Assembly: GCA_049697115.1 (NCBI GenBank)
Contig: JBAVVD010000073.1
Span: forward strand, 1 to 64,000
Direction: 5' to 3'
DNA length: 64,000 bases
From: JBAVVD01 sp049697115
Lineage (GTDB): Bacteria; Acidobacteriota; Aminicenantia; Aminicenantales; UBA4085
A program made the translations under genes and the position numbers. Shown here in pieces: positions 62,228 through 64,000 of this stretch; position 1 is the first letter of the stretch; each line of letters starts with the position of its first letter. The notes under the pieces are model-generated. The model was not told where the DNA came from. It ran no database searches and worked only from the letters and a program-made list of their open reading frames with translations.

Positions 62228-63198
62228 GAAAAACGAAAAAAATTATGCTCCTGGCGCTCATTTTGTGCGGTCTGGGATGCCTGGCCGCCGAAGAGGTAAT
62301 TGAAGAGATCGTGGCCATTGTGAATGATGAAGTCATCACGCTCTCTGAGTTCAAACAGCACCATGATTCCGTCCTTCAACTCCTGAGGTCCCAGCTCCAG
62401 GGTGAGGAGTTTGAAAAGCAGTATGACAGGATGAGAAGTGAACTTCTCGATTCGATGATCACCGACCGTCTCCTTTCTCAGCTGGCCAGAGAAAAGAATT
62501 TAGATGTCCGAGAGCAGGTCAAGATGTACGTGGAAAATATAAAGAAGGAAAATAACCTCGAGTCCGACGAGGATTTGAGGCGGGCTCTGCAAAGCCAGGG
62601 CATGAAGTATGAGGAATGGCTGAAAGACATGGAGGAATCGCTGCTCAGGCAGGCGGCCGTTTTTTCCGAAGTCGACAGAACCATCGTCATCGACGATTCT
62701 GAGACCGTCGGCTATTATAAACTTCACCAGAAGGAGTTTATCGAGCCGGAAGTCTACCGGCTGAGGGCCATATACGTGAAAGAGGAAGACAAAAGCAAGG
62801 AGGAAATAGAGGCGACAAAGAAGGAAATCAACGAGAAAATTCGAGCCGGGGAAGATTTCGCCGCCCTGGCCGGTCAATACTCGGAAGGTCCGGAAAAAGA
62901 GTCCCAGGGGGATTTGGGGACTTTTAAAAAAGGGGAACTGGAAAAAACCCTCCAACAGGCTGTTGACCGGATTGACCGGGGAGAGATCACCCCCTGGATT
63001 CAAGTCCGGGACGGCTGGTATCTGCTTCGGCTTGAGGAAAAGACGGAAAGCCGCTTACTCTCCTTTGAAGAGGCCAAACGATCGATTGAAGAGAAGATAT
63101 TTACCGAGAAGAAAAAGAGGAAGCTGGAGGAATTCTTAAAGGAGCTCAAGAAAAAGAGCTATATTAAAATATTAAATCCCAATCCTCTCCACTGGTAA
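62224..63198 (+). CDS. SurA-like periplasmic chaperone / peptidyl-prolyl isomerase
   Basis: 324 residues with a signal peptide (I-M-L-L-A-L-I-L-C-G-L-G-C-L-A-A). The SurA N-domain is typical: 'IVAIVNDEVITLSEFKQ' and 'LLDSMITDRLLSQLA'. A single parvulin domain shows 'YRLRAIYVK', 'IRAGEDFAALAGQYSEGPEK', 'GDLGTFKKGEL' and 'VRDGWYLLRLEEK'. Canonical SurA of enterobacteria has two parvulin domains; this has one. The L-G-C in the signal could allow lipidation. ATGA overlap with the preceding isomerase gene. Confidence 0.87.
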   Translation: MRKTKKIMLLALILCGLGCLAAEEVIEEIVAIVNDEVITLSEFKQHHDSVLQLLRSQLQGEEFEKQYDRMRSELLDSMITDRLLSQLAREKNLDVREQVKMYVENIKKENNLESDEDLRRALQSQGMKYEEWLKDMEESLLRQAAVFSEVDRTIVIDDSETVGYYKLHQKEFIEPEVYRLRAIYVKEEDKSKEEIEATKKEINEKIRAGEDFAALAGQYSEGPEKESQGDLGTFKKGELEKTLQQAVDRIDRGEITPWIQVRDGWYLLRLEEKTESRLLSFEEAKRSIEEKIFTEKKKRKLEEFLKELKKKSYIKILNPNPLHW

Positions 63199-63323
63199 GA
63201 GAGGGAAGACTCGGCAGAAAAGTTTTGGGCAGTCAGCGCCGGAGACTCATGCACAATATTTTCTGATTCGTAGAATAAGAAATTGACCGACCGACCCAAT
63301 CGGAAGAAAGGAAAGGACAGGAA

Positions 63324-64000
63324 ATGGGACTTGTGAAAAAAAAGAAAGAACACTGGTTTTTCGAGGAGCTCTATCCGGATATTTCTTATGGGTTTAAAGT
63401 GACGCAGGTCATTATCCCGGAAATGGATACGGGATTTCAAAAGCTGATGATCCTGGAATCTGACCGATTGGGTAGAGTTCTCATTTTAGACCGGATTGTC
63501 CAGCTCACCGAAGAGGATGAAAAGATCTACCATGAATGGATCGCGCACTGGCCTCTTTTTTCGCTCGCCCGACCGGCCCAACATGTCCTTATTATTGGTG
63601 GGGGGGACGGCGGCGTCGCCAGAGAAGTTCTGCGACACAAATCCATTCAGAGTGTGACGATGGTTGAAATTGACAGGATGGTTATCGATCTCTGCCGCAA
63701 ACACCTGCCGTCGGTTTCCGAAGGCGTCTATGATGACCCGAGGTTTAAGCTGATTATCGGCGACGGAGCGGAAGTCATCCGGTCCGTGAAAGGAAAATAT
63801 GACGTCATCATCATTGATTCCACTGACCCCATAGGCCCGGCCAAGAGTTTGTTCAATACAAGTTTTTATGAAAGTGTCTATGAGGCTCTTGTCGAAGGCG
63901 GGATTGCCATCCACCAGACAGGGGCCTTGATCTTGCAGCCCTTTGAATGTCCGGGAAGCTGGCGCCAGATGGAAGTCACGTTCGATGCGGTCCAGGTGGT
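63324..64000 (+). CDS. speE: Spermidine (polyamine) synthase, cut by the window end
   Basis: 225 residues are visible before the window ends; the frame is open. 'HWFFEELYPDISYGFKV' at the N-terminus, 'EDEKIYHEWIAHWPLF', the SAM-type loop L-I-I-G-G-G-D-G-G-V, 'MVEIDRMVIDLCRKHLP' and 'DVIIIDSTDPIGPAKSLFN' (with the catalytic D-S-T-D-P) identify the SpeE family. It transfers aminopropyl from decarboxylated SAM to putrescine or a similar amine. ATG 63324 follows GGACAGG. Promoter signals are weak, so read-through from the mfd-isomerase genes is likely. Confidence 0.94.
   Translation, partial: MGLVKKKKEHWFFEELYPDISYGFKVTQVIIPEMDTGFQKLMILESDRLGRVLILDRIVQLTEEDEKIYHEWIAHWPLFSLARPAQHVLIIGGGDGGVAREVLRHKSIQSVTMVEIDRMVIDLCRKHLPSVSEGVYDDPRFKLIIGDGAEVIRSVKGKYDVIIIDSTDPIGPAKSLFNTSFYESVYEALVEGGIAIHQTGALILQPFECPGSWRQMEVTFDAVQV

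Overview
The window reads as chromosomal DNA from a Gram-negative (diderm) bacterium. It encodes outer-membrane beta-barrel proteins, SurA/PpiC-type periplasmic isomerases, a Wzm/Wzt-type polysaccharide exporter and a heptose-type nucleotidyltransferase. The many secreted BNR-like propellers with fibronectin-III-like tails, the numerous GT-C membrane glycosyltransferases, and near-consensus sigma-70 promoters placed very close to start codons suggest an uncultured Acidobacteriota/Aminicenantes-like lineage. That assignment is inference from gene style, not from a marker-gene comparison.

Layout. 0.2-10.3 kb is a cell-surface module: two paralogous propeller proteins on the minus strand flank a plus-strand run of propeller-SGNH hydrolase, AMIN-domain/beta-barrel fusion, SMR-like small transporter, stand-alone paralogous barrel, and a GT-C-like membrane protein with a discoidin-like tail. 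10.6-19.4 kb holds a TolB-like lipoprotein and an asnB / YdjC-ChbG deacetylase / ArnC-like GT2 / B12-radical SAM / GT-C set that looks like a surface-glycan pathway. 19.4-28.5 kb is accessory and decaying: an orphan propeller between unidentified wreckage and an IS91-type transposase remnant, a methyltransferase, an intact GT-C, a GT-C pseudogene, a Tat-exported TIGR04076-like protein and a frameshifted membrane protein. 28.5-41.1 kb carries a very large GT-C, ksgA, a methyltransferase, a dicarboxylate/amino-acid symporter, a hexapeptide acyltransferase, a minus-strand GT2-GT4-epimerase operon and a Tat-exported metallophosphoesterase with BACON-like and Fn3-like modules.

41.1-64 kb is mostly housekeeping: an atypical response regulator, accD-folC, an F1Fo ATP synthase operon (b', b, delta, alpha, gamma, beta, epsilon; no a or c subunit here), trmN-like methyltransferase, wzm-wzt, an rfaE2-like gene, a PatB/MalY-type lyase, an exported class-I glutamine amidotransferase-like protein, several unknowns, and mfd - two PpiC/SurA-type genes - speE, which runs off the right edge.

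The glycan genes could work together as follows (inference): cytoplasmic GT2/GT4 enzymes make or load sugars on polyprenyl phosphate, SMR or ABC-2 transporters move them across the inner membrane, and GT-C enzymes transfer them outside, where the propeller, SGNH and barrel proteins act. No tRNA, rRNA or CRISPR array was recognised. Promoter, repeat and palindrome calls were made by eye.
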